From Lacinutrix sp. C3R15 (GTDB lineage: Bacteria; Bacteroidota; Bacteroidia; Flavobacteriales; Flavobacteriaceae): a stretch of DNA of 64,000 bases. The notes below the pieces were generated by a model that searched no databases, was not told where the DNA came from, and saw only the letters and a program-made list of their open reading frames with translations. How positions within the stretch are numbered: the stretch's first letter is position 1; the number at the start of each line of letters is the position of its first letter. Positions 54,462 to 62,671 of this stretch are shown here, piece by piece. The position numbers and the translations under genes were made by a program. Location: contig NZ_JAHKPZ010000015.1 in assembly GCF_018860825.1 (NCBI RefSeq), positions 124,001-188,000 on the forward strand, written 5' to 3'.

Positions 54462-55370
54462 TTACAAAGCAGAAGGTTTATTTTTGGTGTTTTTATTTAA
54501 AGGATATAATTCTTGGCTAATAAAATCTTTAGGAAAATTTTCATCACCTTCAAAACCCAGTTCTATATCTCTACCATCATATGGTACATGATCTGTTTTA
54601 AAGAGATAATCCCAAATGCTTAGTGTAATTCCGTAATTAATCCCATCTGTTTTATCTTCTGGAAGTTCTTTTACATGGTGCCAAATGTGCATTTTTGGGT
54701 TGTTAAATACGTATTTTAAAATACCGTAATCCCAGCCTAAATTAGCATGGTTTAAATGGCCAACAGTTATAGCAAAAAAGTGTACAATTGCCACGTCTTG
54801 TGCATCAAAACCACCAATTATTGCTAATGGAATGTATAGCATAGATTTATAGATTACTGGTTCCATCCAATGGTAGCGTAAATGCGCAGCAAACCCCATT
54901 TCTTTTACAGAATGGTGTACTTTATGAAAGTTCCAAAATAGTGGAACTTTGTGTAGTAAGCGATGCGTGTTCCATTGTACAAAATCACTAATAATAAAGA
55001 AGATAAATAGACCTAGTGCTTTTGGTAAATTATCTACATCAAAGAGTTGAAAACTGGATATAGAAAGACCAATAGTAGCTAAAATATCATTAAAAAATTG
55101 GGCAGCAGTATTAGATAAGGCTATCAATACGATGAGGTTTAACAAAAAGAAATTGAAAAACATATAAAAAGTATCTAGCCAAAAATCTTTTCTAAAAACA
55201 GATTGATTTTTACGCCAAGGAAAAGCTATTTCTAATCCCCAAACTAATAATGAAATAATAATTAAACCATAAAAATAGTTGTCCCAATGGTTTAGTGTAA
55301 TTAACTCGTTTTTAAGGTAATTCCAATACCCAGAATAGGAGTTTTTAATGATGTCTATGTATTTTTGCAT
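54462..55370 (-). CDS. Fatty acid hydroxylase/sterol desaturase-family enzyme
   Basis: This 302-residue membrane enzyme has four or so transmembrane helices and the eight-His di-iron set: HRLLH (about 141-145), HKVHH (about 154-158), then HLNHAN and HIWHHVKE near the C-terminus, with an extra HLRYHW. The family hydroxylates or desaturates lipids and sterols, including alkylglycerol ethers. Its lipid substrate is not known. It is in line with, and about 50 bases after, the ArsM gene, so a role on a lipid arsenic compound is conceivable but unproven. Confidence 0.88.
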   Translation of the reverse strand: MQKYIDIIKNSYSGYWNYLKNELITLNHWDNYFYGLIIISLLVWGLEIAFPWRKNQSVFRKDFWLDTFYMFFNFFLLNLIVLIALSNTAAQFFNDILATIGLSISSFQLFDVDNLPKALGLFIFFIISDFVQWNTHRLLHKVPLFWNFHKVHHSVKEMGFAAHLRYHWMEPVIYKSMLYIPLAIIGGFDAQDVAIVHFFAITVGHLNHANLGWDYGILKYVFNNPKMHIWHHVKELPEDKTDGINYGITLSIWDYLFKTDHVPYDGRDIELGFEGDENFPKDFISQELYPLNKNTKNKPSAL

Positions 55371-55419
55371 AGGAGTAAAAGTAAAACAATTAGATTTTTA
55401 GTTATGTAACTTTAGATAC

Positions 55420-56388
55420 CTAGCAACAGCCTCCACCATCATAATGGAAAGTAGATTCGCTAATAAAAATGTCTTCTCTATTTAAATTAGCTAATATGTT
55501 TGCGGTTTTATCGCAAATTGCCAATGGTTGATTTTTTAATAAAATATGACCTGCTTTGTCGTCAAAATAATCTTGATCACCAAAATAAATAGCGGCTTTT
55601 CCTGTAAATATGCATGGTCCATCACTAGGCATAGGGTCTTTAATAGCTGCGACTTCAATAGATTCAATATAGATTAATTCTTCTGTAGGATAGTTTTTAG
55701 GATCTAGAATTCTATAGGGTTTTCTAGCTCTTATTTCTATGGTTCCAAAACCTGCATCTGTTAATGCTTTTATGTAATCTGCAATAGGTAAGCTTCCGCT
55801 TAGGCAAAGTGCTCTTAATCTTTCATCGTTACGTAATTCGTCATTCATGGGTTGTTCGCAAGTAGGATCACTCATAACCAGTCTTCCGTGTGGTTTTAAA
55901 ACACGATACATTTCAGCTATAGCCTTCTTTAAATCTTCGGCTTTAAAAATATTAAACAAACAATTTTGAGCAGCTACATCAATAGTATTATCTGCAACAG
56001 GAAGATGCATAGCGTCTCCTTTTTTAAGGGTAACAAATTCCGATGTAAACCAAGGGTTTTGTGCTTCTGCTTCTACAAAGTTTTTTCTGGAAGCTTCTAA
56101 CATTTCATCTACAACATCCACACCAATCACACCACCTTTTTCACGATTAAAATAAGCAAATTGTAGAAGTTCCATGCCTCCGCCCACACCAACATATAGT
56201 GTTTTTGGATTGTTAGTTAAATCACGTGCATGTACCGTAGAGCCACAGCCGTAATTCATTTCTTGCATTATTTTAGGGATTTTTAATCCTGGTAATTCCC
56301 AAATAGGGTTTGTGGTACAACATAGCCCTACGTCTGGAGTTAATGCTGCTTCTTTGTATACGTTGTGTGTGGTTTTTAGGTAGCTCAT
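55420..56388 (-). CDS. arsM: Arsenite S-adenosylmethionine methyltransferase (arsenosugar-type ArsM)
   Basis: The start is set at the ATG at 56388 (MSYLKTTHNVYKEAA). The 322-residue protein has a class I methyltransferase core (LYVGVGGGMELLQFA, VIGVDVVDEMLE, GDAMHLPVADNTIDVAAQN). The three Cys that bind As(III) in ArsM enzymes appear as Cys48 (NYGCGS), Cys143 (AQNCLFN) and Cys195 (ALCLSGSLP). It methylates arsenite, the first step to dimethylated arsenic used by ArsS. A Cys-Cys pair near the start (GLCC) and another at the very C-terminus (GGGCC) could hand over arsenic. It lies 86 bases after the purine nucleoside phosphorylase gene. Confidence 0.9.
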   Translation of the reverse strand: MSYLKTTHNVYKEAALTPDVGLCCTTNPIWELPGLKIPKIMQEMNYGCGSTVHARDLTNNPKTLYVGVGGGMELLQFAYFNREKGGVIGVDVVDEMLEASRKNFVEAEAQNPWFTSEFVTLKKGDAMHLPVADNTIDVAAQNCLFNIFKAEDLKKAIAEMYRVLKPHGRLVMSDPTCEQPMNDELRNDERLRALCLSGSLPIADYIKALTDAGFGTIEIRARKPYRILDPKNYPTEELIYIESIEVAAIKDPMPSDGPCIFTGKAAIYFGDQDYFDDKAGHILLKNQPLAICDKTANILANLNREDIFISESTFHYDGGGCC

Positions 56389-56474
56389 TTTCTTTTTTAA
56401 GACAAAAAAATAAGAGAAAAGAATCAACGTTTATACAAGAGTTTATCTTGGTTCTTTTGTCTCAAATCTTGGTT

Positions 56475-57287
56475 CTATAATTTTGATATTAATTCTTTAA
56501 ATAATGTAATCATGTCTGGCTCTGCTTTTGCAGCCATAGCAATAATTTCATCAATATTTACAGGTTTTAGATTATTTGGGTCGCATTCATCGGTTAAAAC
56601 GGATACAGCAGCTACTTTTAATTTTAAATGATTAGCAACAATAATCTCAGGAACGGTACTCATACCAACCGCATCTGCACCAATAATTTTAAGCATTTTG
56701 TACTCTGCTCTGGTTTCTAATTGTGGGCCAACTACGCTTACGTAAACACCTTCGTGAAGTTTTATGTTGTTTGCTTTGGCAATACTTTTAAAAGTGTTGT
56801 TAATTTCAGCATCATAAGGAGCACTCATATCCACAAAACGTTCTCCTAATTCTGAAACCCCTTTAAATGCTAAAGGAGAGCTTCCTTGAAGATTTATATG
56901 GTCTTCAATTAGCATTAATTCGCCTTTTTTAAAGTCTGTATTTATCGCTCCAGAAGCGTTAGAAACTAAAAGGGTTTTAATTCCTAATTTTTCCATAATA
57001 CGAACAGGGTAGGTGACGTCTTGTAAGGTATAGCCTTCATATACGTGAAAACGACCTTGCATGACTATTACTTTTTTATTTGCTAATTCACCATATATAA
57101 GTTTTCCTCTGTGAAACTCAACTGTTGCTGTAGGAAAATTTGGTATGTGGTTATAACTTACTTCTTTTATAATGGTTATTTCATCTAAAAGTTTTCCAAG
57201 TCCTGTGCCTAGAATGATTCCTATTTCTGGTTTTTCAAACCCTTTTTCTTGTAGGTATTCTACGGTTTCGTTTATATATTTAATCAT
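56475..57287 (-). CDS. Purine nucleoside phosphorylase (trimeric PNP/MTAP family)
   Basis: This 270-residue enzyme cleaves purine nucleosides with phosphate. It has the NP-I family motifs GIILGTGLGKLLDEI, VEFHRGKLIYGEL, NASGAINTDFKKGEL, VVGPQLETRAEYKML and GMSTVPEIIVAN. By alignment to human PNP, Glu191 and Met209 match Glu201 and Met219, but Asp233 (LTDEC) replaces Asn243, a change known to allow adenosine. The gene overlaps the preceding glycosyltransferase gene by 8 bases. In this cluster it might remove adenine from the arsenic-adenosyl intermediate; this is inference, and a general purine salvage role is the alternative. Confidence 0.9.
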   Translation of the reverse strand: MIKYINETVEYLQEKGFEKPEIGIILGTGLGKLLDEITIIKEVSYNHIPNFPTATVEFHRGKLIYGELANKKVIVMQGRFHVYEGYTLQDVTYPVRIMEKLGIKTLLVSNASGAINTDFKKGELMLIEDHINLQGSSPLAFKGVSELGERFVDMSAPYDAEINNTFKSIAKANNIKLHEGVYVSVVGPQLETRAEYKMLKIIGADAVGMSTVPEIIVANHLKLKVAAVSVLTDECDPNNLKPVNIDEIIAMAAKAEPDMITLFKELISKL

Positions 57288-57894
57288 TTTGATTTATAAG
57301 TTTTTTTAATACGGAATTGTGCTCCATATCTTCAAAAGTATCAATATCATTTAACTTTTCTAGTTGGTGAATCTTAAATTTTTGTAAATCTTTCATGGTG
57401 TCTTTAAAAACAGAGGAAGTTCCCCATGCTTTGTTTTTAAAAACAGCAGCGTGTAAAGTTTTCATACCTAATAAATAATAACCACCATCTTTTGCTGGGC
57501 CAATAACAACATCTCGGTTTTCCAGTTTTTTAAATGCTTCCTGAATGTGTTTTTCTTTTAAATCGAATAAATCACTACCAACAATTACTACTTTTTCATA
57601 ATTGTTGTGGAATGCATCTTGAAAAGCATGAAGCATTCTATAGCCTAAATCATCGCCTTTTTGTTGGTGTTTTTGGTAGATGGCATTATCCCAAATGTCT
57701 TGATCACGCACTTTTACCGAGTAGTAAACCGCTTTGTCACTTGCTATGTTTCTAATTGTTTTTTCTGTATGCTTTAATAAAAAAGTGTAGATTTTTAAAG
57801 CGGAAGCGTTACCAATAGTTTTTGCTAAACGTGTTTTTACCTTCCCTAGTTCTGGGTTGCGAGTAAATATAATGATGAGGTTTTGGTTTTTCAC
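57280..57894 (-). CDS. GT-A-type transferase of the TIGR04282/DUF2064 family
   Basis: This 204-residue protein has the nucleotidyl/glycosyl-transferase-like fold: NLIIIFTRNPELGKVKTRLA, the family-typical DLGYRMLHAFQDAF, VVIVGSDLFDL and VVIGPAKDGGYYLLGM. It belongs to the family annotated as arsenosugar biosynthesis glycosyltransferase. The signature Lys-Thr-Arg and the GPAKDGGYY loop suggest nucleotide-sugar binding. The gene overlaps the phosphorylase gene by 8 bases and follows the rhodanese gene by 15, so they share one transcript. Confidence 0.87.
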   Translation of the reverse strand: MKNQNLIIIFTRNPELGKVKTRLAKTIGNASALKIYTFLLKHTEKTIRNIASDKAVYYSVKVRDQDIWDNAIYQKHQQKGDDLGYRMLHAFQDAFHNNYEKVVIVGSDLFDLKEKHIQEAFKKLENRDVVIGPAKDGGYYLLGMKTLHAAVFKNKAWGTSSVFKDTMKDLQKFKIHQLEKLNDIDTFEDMEHNSVLKKLINQND

Positions 57895-57909
57895 GCTTGC
57901 TTACTGTTA

Positions 57910-58413
57910 TTAATCATTATAAATTTTATTTCCTTTTAAAAGCCATGTACTCCATGCTTTAGAAAAGGTATGTATGTTTTCGGTTTGCTTATTTTCTAGA
58001 TTATATACAGAGAAGTTGTTGTTTTTCCATTCAAAAATACCTCCATATAAATTAAAAATATTGGTGTAACCAGCGTCTTTTAGTTGTTGGGCAATTTTTT
58101 CAGACCGAATACCTAAAGAGCAATACACCACAATTTGCTGTTGTTTGTTTTGTATTTGTTTTGTTGTTTCTTGTAAATTGAAATGCGTATAACCAACATA
58201 TATAGCATTTTTTATATGACTTACTTGGTATTCTTGCCATTCACGTGCATCTAAAACAATCGCTTCTGTTTTAGGCATTGCTAATTCTTGAACCGAAATA
58301 TAAGGAACACTTTTAGTGTTGTATTTGTTTAATAACTGCGAAAGACTTTCTTGTGCAGTACTTGGTAATGTTGCCAAATAAAAGAGTAGTATGCTTATTA
58401 ATTTATATTTCAT
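57910..58413 (-). CDS. Exported rhodanese-like protein
   Basis: The start is the ATG at 58413 (MKYKLISILLFYLATLPSTA), two bases after the ArsS stop, giving a signal peptide and a 167-residue precursor. The rhodanese domain covers about 30-140 (VQELAMPKTEAIVLDAREWQ, IYVGYTHFNL, VVYCSLGIRSEKIAQQL), with active-site Cys in VYCSLGIRS. It is predicted to be periplasmic. Rhodaneses move sulfur and can bind oxyanions; as an arsenosugar-cluster member it could handle an arsenic-thiol step, but this is not shown by sequence. Confidence 0.88.
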   Translation of the reverse strand: MKYKLISILLFYLATLPSTAQESLSQLLNKYNTKSVPYISVQELAMPKTEAIVLDAREWQEYQVSHIKNAIYVGYTHFNLQETTKQIQNKQQQIVVYCSLGIRSEKIAQQLKDAGYTNIFNLYGGIFEWKNNNFSVYNLENKQTENIHTFSKAWSTWLLKGNKIYND

Positions 58414-58415
58414 AC

Positions 58416-59480
58416 TTAGGCTACTGTTCCTTGACAACTACTTCCTGCACCAGCAGTACAACCGTAACAATGTTGTGATATTATAATGTCACGACCTTGT
58501 AGCAACTCTTCGTTAAAATCTGAAATATGTTTAGATTTACTATTTACAGGCAATTCTAACATTTGGTTAAAATCACAATCGTATAAATAACCATCCCAAC
58601 TTACAGAAATGGTATTGGTACACATCACGTTTGCAACAGCAGAAGGGTTGTATGCCTCTACTAAAGAATACATGTAATCTTCGTAATTTTCTGAAGCTAT
58701 AAGGTAGTCTAAAAATCTGCTAATTGGTAAATTTGTGATTGCAAATAAGTTGTGAAATTGTATGTTAAAATCTTGTGCCAGTGCTTTTTTAAAGTCACGT
58801 TCCAGAGCAGCTTGATCTCCAGGTAAAAAGGCTCCTGATGGATTGTAAACCAAATCTAATTTTAAATCGCTACCTGGCATGCCATAACCAACAGCGTTTA
58901 ATTCTTGCAATGCTTGTATAGATTGGTTAAAAACACCATCACCACGCTGTTTGTCTGTTTTTCCTTTGGTCCAATGTGGCATAGAGGAAACGACATGAAC
59001 ATTATATTTTTTAAAAAACTCTGGTAGATCGTAGTATTTTTTGTTTGCGCGAATAATAGTAAGGTTAGAACGAACAATAAAATCTTTAATTCCAGCTTTA
59101 GAAGCTTCTTCTACAAACCATTTAAAATTAGGATTCATTTCTGGAGCTCCACCTGTTAAATCTAAGGTGTGTGCTTCCGTAGTTTTTATAACCTCTAAGC
59201 ATTGTTGCATGGTTTCTACAGTCATTATTTCTTTTCTGTCTGGACCAGCATCTACGTGGCAATGTGTGCATACTTGATTGCACATATAACCAACGTTAAT
59301 TTGAAGTATTTCTAGTTTTTTAGCACGTAAAGGAACAAGATTGGTTTCTCTTATTTTTTTTGCAAAAGTCGGTAACTCGCCAGTTTTAAATATTCCGTTA
59401 GAAAGTATTTCTAGTTGTTTTTTAGCCTGAGCTAAGTCGCTGTCTTTTTTATGAAGAGATTGTGTTTTTAATTTGGTCAT
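58416..59480 (-). CDS. arsS: Arsenosugar biosynthesis radical SAM protein ArsS
   Basis: This radical SAM enzyme has the CxxxCxxC iron-sulfur motif in VGYMCNQVCTHCHVDAGPDR (Cys67, Cys71, Cys74 from this start). TLDLTGGAPEMNP is the SAM-binding GGE-like motif. The C-terminal Cys-rich domain shows WDGYLYDCDFNQML and HCYGCTAGAGSSCQG; some members of this family have selenocysteine there, and here it is Cys. ArsS adds the 5'-deoxyadenosyl group to dimethylarsenic. I set the start at 59480 (MTKLKTQS), 10 bases after the upstream stop; an ATG at 59498 would overlap the upstream gene by 8 bases and cannot be excluded. Confidence 0.92.
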   Translation of the reverse strand: MTKLKTQSLHKKDSDLAQAKKQLEILSNGIFKTGELPTFAKKIRETNLVPLRAKKLEILQINVGYMCNQVCTHCHVDAGPDRKEIMTVETMQQCLEVIKTTEAHTLDLTGGAPEMNPNFKWFVEEASKAGIKDFIVRSNLTIIRANKKYYDLPEFFKKYNVHVVSSMPHWTKGKTDKQRGDGVFNQSIQALQELNAVGYGMPGSDLKLDLVYNPSGAFLPGDQAALERDFKKALAQDFNIQFHNLFAITNLPISRFLDYLIASENYEDYMYSLVEAYNPSAVANVMCTNTISVSWDGYLYDCDFNQMLELPVNSKSKHISDFNEELLQGRDIIISQHCYGCTAGAGSSCQGTVA

Positions 59481-59490
59481 ATAATTACTA

Positions 59491-59826
59491 TTAACCATCT
59501 AATTTATTCACTTTATTCATCATTTGTACGCCATGCACTAAGGTGGCTCCGCTTTTAATAGCAGCTCCAACATGAATGGCTTCCATCATTTCATCTTTGG
59601 TAATACCACGTTGTAAGCCATCTTTGGTGTATGCATCAATGCAATAAGGGCATTGTTCTGTGTGTGCTACAGCTAATGCTATGAGTGATTTTTCACGAGC
59701 AGTTAATGCTCCTTCTTCAAAAACTTTTGCGTAATAATCAAAGAATTTGTTTCCTAGTTCTTCACTCCATTCTGTGATTTTTCCAAATTTTTTTAGATCT
59801 GCAGGATCATAATATGTTTTTTGCAT
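59491..59826 (-). CDS. Arsenosugar-associated AhpD/carboxymuconolactone-decarboxylase-like protein
   Basis: This 111-residue protein has the AhpD-like motif ALAVAHTEQCPYCIDAYTKD, with the redox pair Cys-x-x-Cys (about 58-61) and a downstream His in AIHVGAAIKSG. It matches the small peroxidase-like protein found beside ArsS in arsenosugar loci. It may reduce an arsenic species or peroxide with the Cys pair. It is the first gene of the nine-gene leftward cluster; no good promoter was recognised in the 82 bases upstream, where only a weak TAAGTTTT lies on the minus strand. Confidence 0.88.
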   Translation of the reverse strand: MQKTYYDPADLKKFGKITEWSEELGNKFFDYYAKVFEEGALTAREKSLIALAVAHTEQCPYCIDAYTKDGLQRGITKDEMMEAIHVGAAIKSGATLVHGVQMMNKVNKLDG

Positions 59827-59908
59827 TTTGTAGTTATAAAAGGGATTCTAAAAAATGAATATACTGTTTCTGTCGTTAAGAAATAGAAAACTTAACAAAA
59901 AAATAGGT

Positions 59909-61363
59909 TTATTTAAAGTTTGTTTTTAAAAAGGTTTCGGCATTTAAAAAGAGTACACGATCTATTATTTCTTGCGCTGAAATTTGATTTATAGCAATTA
60001 AGTTTTGGGTGTTTTTTTCTAGATATTGTTCTGCTTTTTCTACCAAATAGGGTTCTATGTCTTGGATGTTTTCACTAGTCCATAGTCCTTTAATAGGGTT
60101 TACAATGCCATCAAAATCAGATCCTATTGCTATTGTTTCCCAGCAAAAAAGCAGGTTTTTGTTTAGTATTTCTGCACAGTGTTGTATTTGGTTCCATACT
60201 AATTCTGATTTGTTTTTTAGTCTGCTTTTTTTGTTAGGTATATAGATTCTAGAACTTCTAATAGCTTTTCTACTTGCAATTCTTCTTTCGTCTAATTGGA
60301 GACCAAAAATTCCTTTAGATTTAGCAATGCGAAGTATTTCTGCATCATAAAAATTAATATCTACATCACTAAATGCTTCGCTTAAAGGGGAGTCTTTTTC
60401 TGTCCATGCTTCAATAGATCGTTTTCCGTTTACCGCACCATGACTAACAATTATAGGAATGTTTTGGTCTGCATATTTGGTTTCTAATAACTTGTAATAG
60501 GTTTTTCTGGCAGGCGTACTCATGTGTTTTACGTCTATGAGTATGCGTTTGTTATTTGTGTTGTCTAAAAGTTTGTCTATTACTTTAAAACCTAGCGCTG
60601 TAATGTCTGTATTAAGTCCTCTGTTTTGGTTGTCTTTTATAGCACCAATATTAATACTTCTTGCGTGTCCGCAAATTTCATTGTAAAAGTGATGTGCTAA
60701 GGTTATAAAAAGGGGTTTGTGTGCCCATTTTTTTACTGTGTCAATATTATCTAAAACGGTTTGCTCATTTGCTGTGTTTACGTCTTTTAATAAGCCGGTT
60801 TCAAAAGCATGAGCGCCTTCAATAGTTGGTATTAGGCTAATGATTTTTCTGGTGTTTGTAGATTTTGCTATGTTTTCTTCTACTTCAGTAAAGCTATTCG
60901 TTAGCCTATAGGTGTAGTTTATATCATTAATTTTTTGTGCAAAGTTATGTAATTGTAGGTAGTAATTATATTCATCCAATAGGTCTTGAAAATAACTATT
61001 ATGACTCCTTATGTTATCAATTCTTGAATGGCTAACTCCTGCTGCAAGATTTACCAGAATATCAGAAATAAACTTAAAGCCTAACATTCTTCTTTTTAAA
61101 AAATGTTTTTCAAAAGGATATAAAGAAATTACAACAACTTGACAATTTGCTTTAGCTAACGCAGTTAAGTCTGTTTGTGTAAACTTTGTTAAGGTAAGTA
61201 TTTTGTTTACTTGACGTTCTAAAAAGTTTGGCGGACTATAATGCCAAATAGAATTTTTTCTTCCAGCGTTTAAATGGTTTTGTTTGGTAGGTTCGTATTT
61301 AAAACTCTTACCATAAGGTTTTAATGCAGGATGACAATGTAAATCTATATATGCCCTTTTCAT
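59909..61363 (-). CDS. Membrane-dipeptidase-like amidohydrolase (M19 family)
   Basis: This 484-residue protein matches the M19 renal-dipeptidase family of amidohydrolases: IDLHCHPALKPYG at the start (HxH metal site), LIPTIEGAHAFETG, ITLAHHFYNEICGHA, ILIDVKHMS, IIVSHGAVNG and the family signature IAIGSDFDGIVNP. It is longer than typical M19 enzymes (about 320-400 residues) because of inserts, notably at about 60-150. There is no signal peptide. The gene is 82 bases upstream of the arsenosugar cluster on the same strand; a link to arsenosugars is uncertain. Confidence 0.85.
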   Translation of the reverse strand: MKRAYIDLHCHPALKPYGKSFKYEPTKQNHLNAGRKNSIWHYSPPNFLERQVNKILTLTKFTQTDLTALAKANCQVVVISLYPFEKHFLKRRMLGFKFISDILVNLAAGVSHSRIDNIRSHNSYFQDLLDEYNYYLQLHNFAQKINDINYTYRLTNSFTEVEENIAKSTNTRKIISLIPTIEGAHAFETGLLKDVNTANEQTVLDNIDTVKKWAHKPLFITLAHHFYNEICGHARSINIGAIKDNQNRGLNTDITALGFKVIDKLLDNTNNKRILIDVKHMSTPARKTYYKLLETKYADQNIPIIVSHGAVNGKRSIEAWTEKDSPLSEAFSDVDINFYDAEILRIAKSKGIFGLQLDERRIASRKAIRSSRIYIPNKKSRLKNKSELVWNQIQHCAEILNKNLLFCWETIAIGSDFDGIVNPIKGLWTSENIQDIEPYLVEKAEQYLEKNTQNLIAINQISAQEIIDRVLFLNAETFLKTNFK

Positions 61364-61425
61364 AATAGCGAATTAATGGTAGTTAAAAGATATAAATTTT
61401 TAATTTAGCAGTAAAAATATTTTTT

Positions 61426-62667
61426 ATGGATTATTTTGTAATCGCTTCTGTATTAGTGCTTATATCTGCAATTTTTGGATATATAAATGTACGATTTTTA
61501 AAAATGCCAAATACTATTGGCTTAATGTTAATAACCATAGTGTTTACTCTAGCTGTATTTGCATTGAGTTATTTTGACGATACCTTGCTAAATGCCGAAC
61601 GATTTATAATAACTCACATAGATTTTAAAGCTGTATTATTAGATGTTATGCTTAGTTTCTTGCTTTTTGCTGGCGCATTACATACTAATTTTGAACAGCT
61701 TAAAGTACAGCGTTGGCCAGTTTTAGTTTTTGCTACTTTTGGTGTTGTAATCTCTACTTTTCTGGTTGGTTTAATTATGTTTTTAGCATTACCAATTGTT
61801 GGTTTGCATGTAGATTTTATTTACTGTTTGTTATTTGGTTCTTTAATTTCACCTACAGACCCTATTGCTGTTTTAGGAATTCTAAAAAAAGCAGGAGCAC
61901 CTAAAAAATTAGAAACAAAGATTGTTGGTGAATCTTTATTTAATGATGGAGTAGGTGTAGTTGTATTTTTAACCATTTTTAAAATTGCAGACTTAGGAAT
62001 TGAAAATGTTACCGTTTTAGAGGTGGTAGAGTTGTTTGGTGTAGAAGTTATTGGAGGTATTGTTTTAGGGTTGATTTTAGGATGGGTTACGTATCGATTA
62101 ATGCGATCTATTGATGATTATGATATTGAAGTCATTATAACACTTGCAGCAGTAATGGCAGGAACGGTTTTAGCACAAAAACTACATATTTCTGCACCTT
62201 TAGCAATGGTTACTGCTGGGTTGGTTGTTGGTAATGATACCGTTAGAGATTCTGCAATGTCTGAAACTACAGAAACGTATGTAGATAAATTTTGGGAGTT
62301 AATAGATATACTTTTAAATACTGTTTTATTTGTTTTAATTGGTATGGAAATGCTTGTTTTAACTTTTGAAATGGAATATTTATTAGCTGGTTTAATTGCT
62401 ATTCCTTTAGTATTATTATGTAGATATATCTCGTTACTAGCGCCAATAAAATTCTTTGAAAAGAAATTAGACTTTGTGCCAAAAACCAATTTAATTATGA
62501 CTTGGGGAGGATTACGTGGCGGAATTTCAATAGCATTAGCTTTAGGACTTACACAAGTTATGGAGCGTGATTTGTTTTTAGTGATTACTTATGTCGTTGT
62601 TGTGTTTTCTATACTAGTACAAGGAATGACTGTTGGTAAATTGGTAAAAAAAGTTGAAGTAAAATAA
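61426..62667 (+). CDS. Na+/H+ antiporter of the CPA1 (NhaP) family
   Basis: This 413-residue inner-membrane protein has about 12 transmembrane helices. The ion-binding segments are FGSLISPTDPIAVLGILKKA and VGESLFNDGVGVVVFLTIFK, which contain the ion-binding Asp residues of CPA1 antiporters; TWGGLRGGISIALALG carries the family Arg. It exchanges Na+ (or K+) for protons, aiding pH and salt balance. No C-terminal cytosolic domain is present. It precedes the XdhC-family gene by 4 bases and may share its transcript. Confidence 0.92.
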   Translation: MDYFVIASVLVLISAIFGYINVRFLKMPNTIGLMLITIVFTLAVFALSYFDDTLLNAERFIITHIDFKAVLLDVMLSFLLFAGALHTNFEQLKVQRWPVLVFATFGVVISTFLVGLIMFLALPIVGLHVDFIYCLLFGSLISPTDPIAVLGILKKAGAPKKLETKIVGESLFNDGVGVVVFLTIFKIADLGIENVTVLEVVELFGVEVIGGIVLGLILGWVTYRLMRSIDDYDIEVIITLAAVMAGTVLAQKLHISAPLAMVTAGLVVGNDTVRDSAMSETTETYVDKFWELIDILLNTVLFVLIGMEMLVLTFEMEYLLAGLIAIPLVLLCRYISLLAPIKFFEKKLDFVPKTNLIMTWGGLRGGISIALALGLTQVMERDLFLVITYVVVVFSILVQGMTVGKLVKKVEVK

Positions 62668-62671
62668 GTGT

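Noticed and set aside
56389-56427. N-terminal extension of ArsM from a TTG at 56427
   Set aside because: The ATG at 56388 begins the conserved opening; the extension is hydrophobic and not expected for a cytoplasmic methyltransferase.
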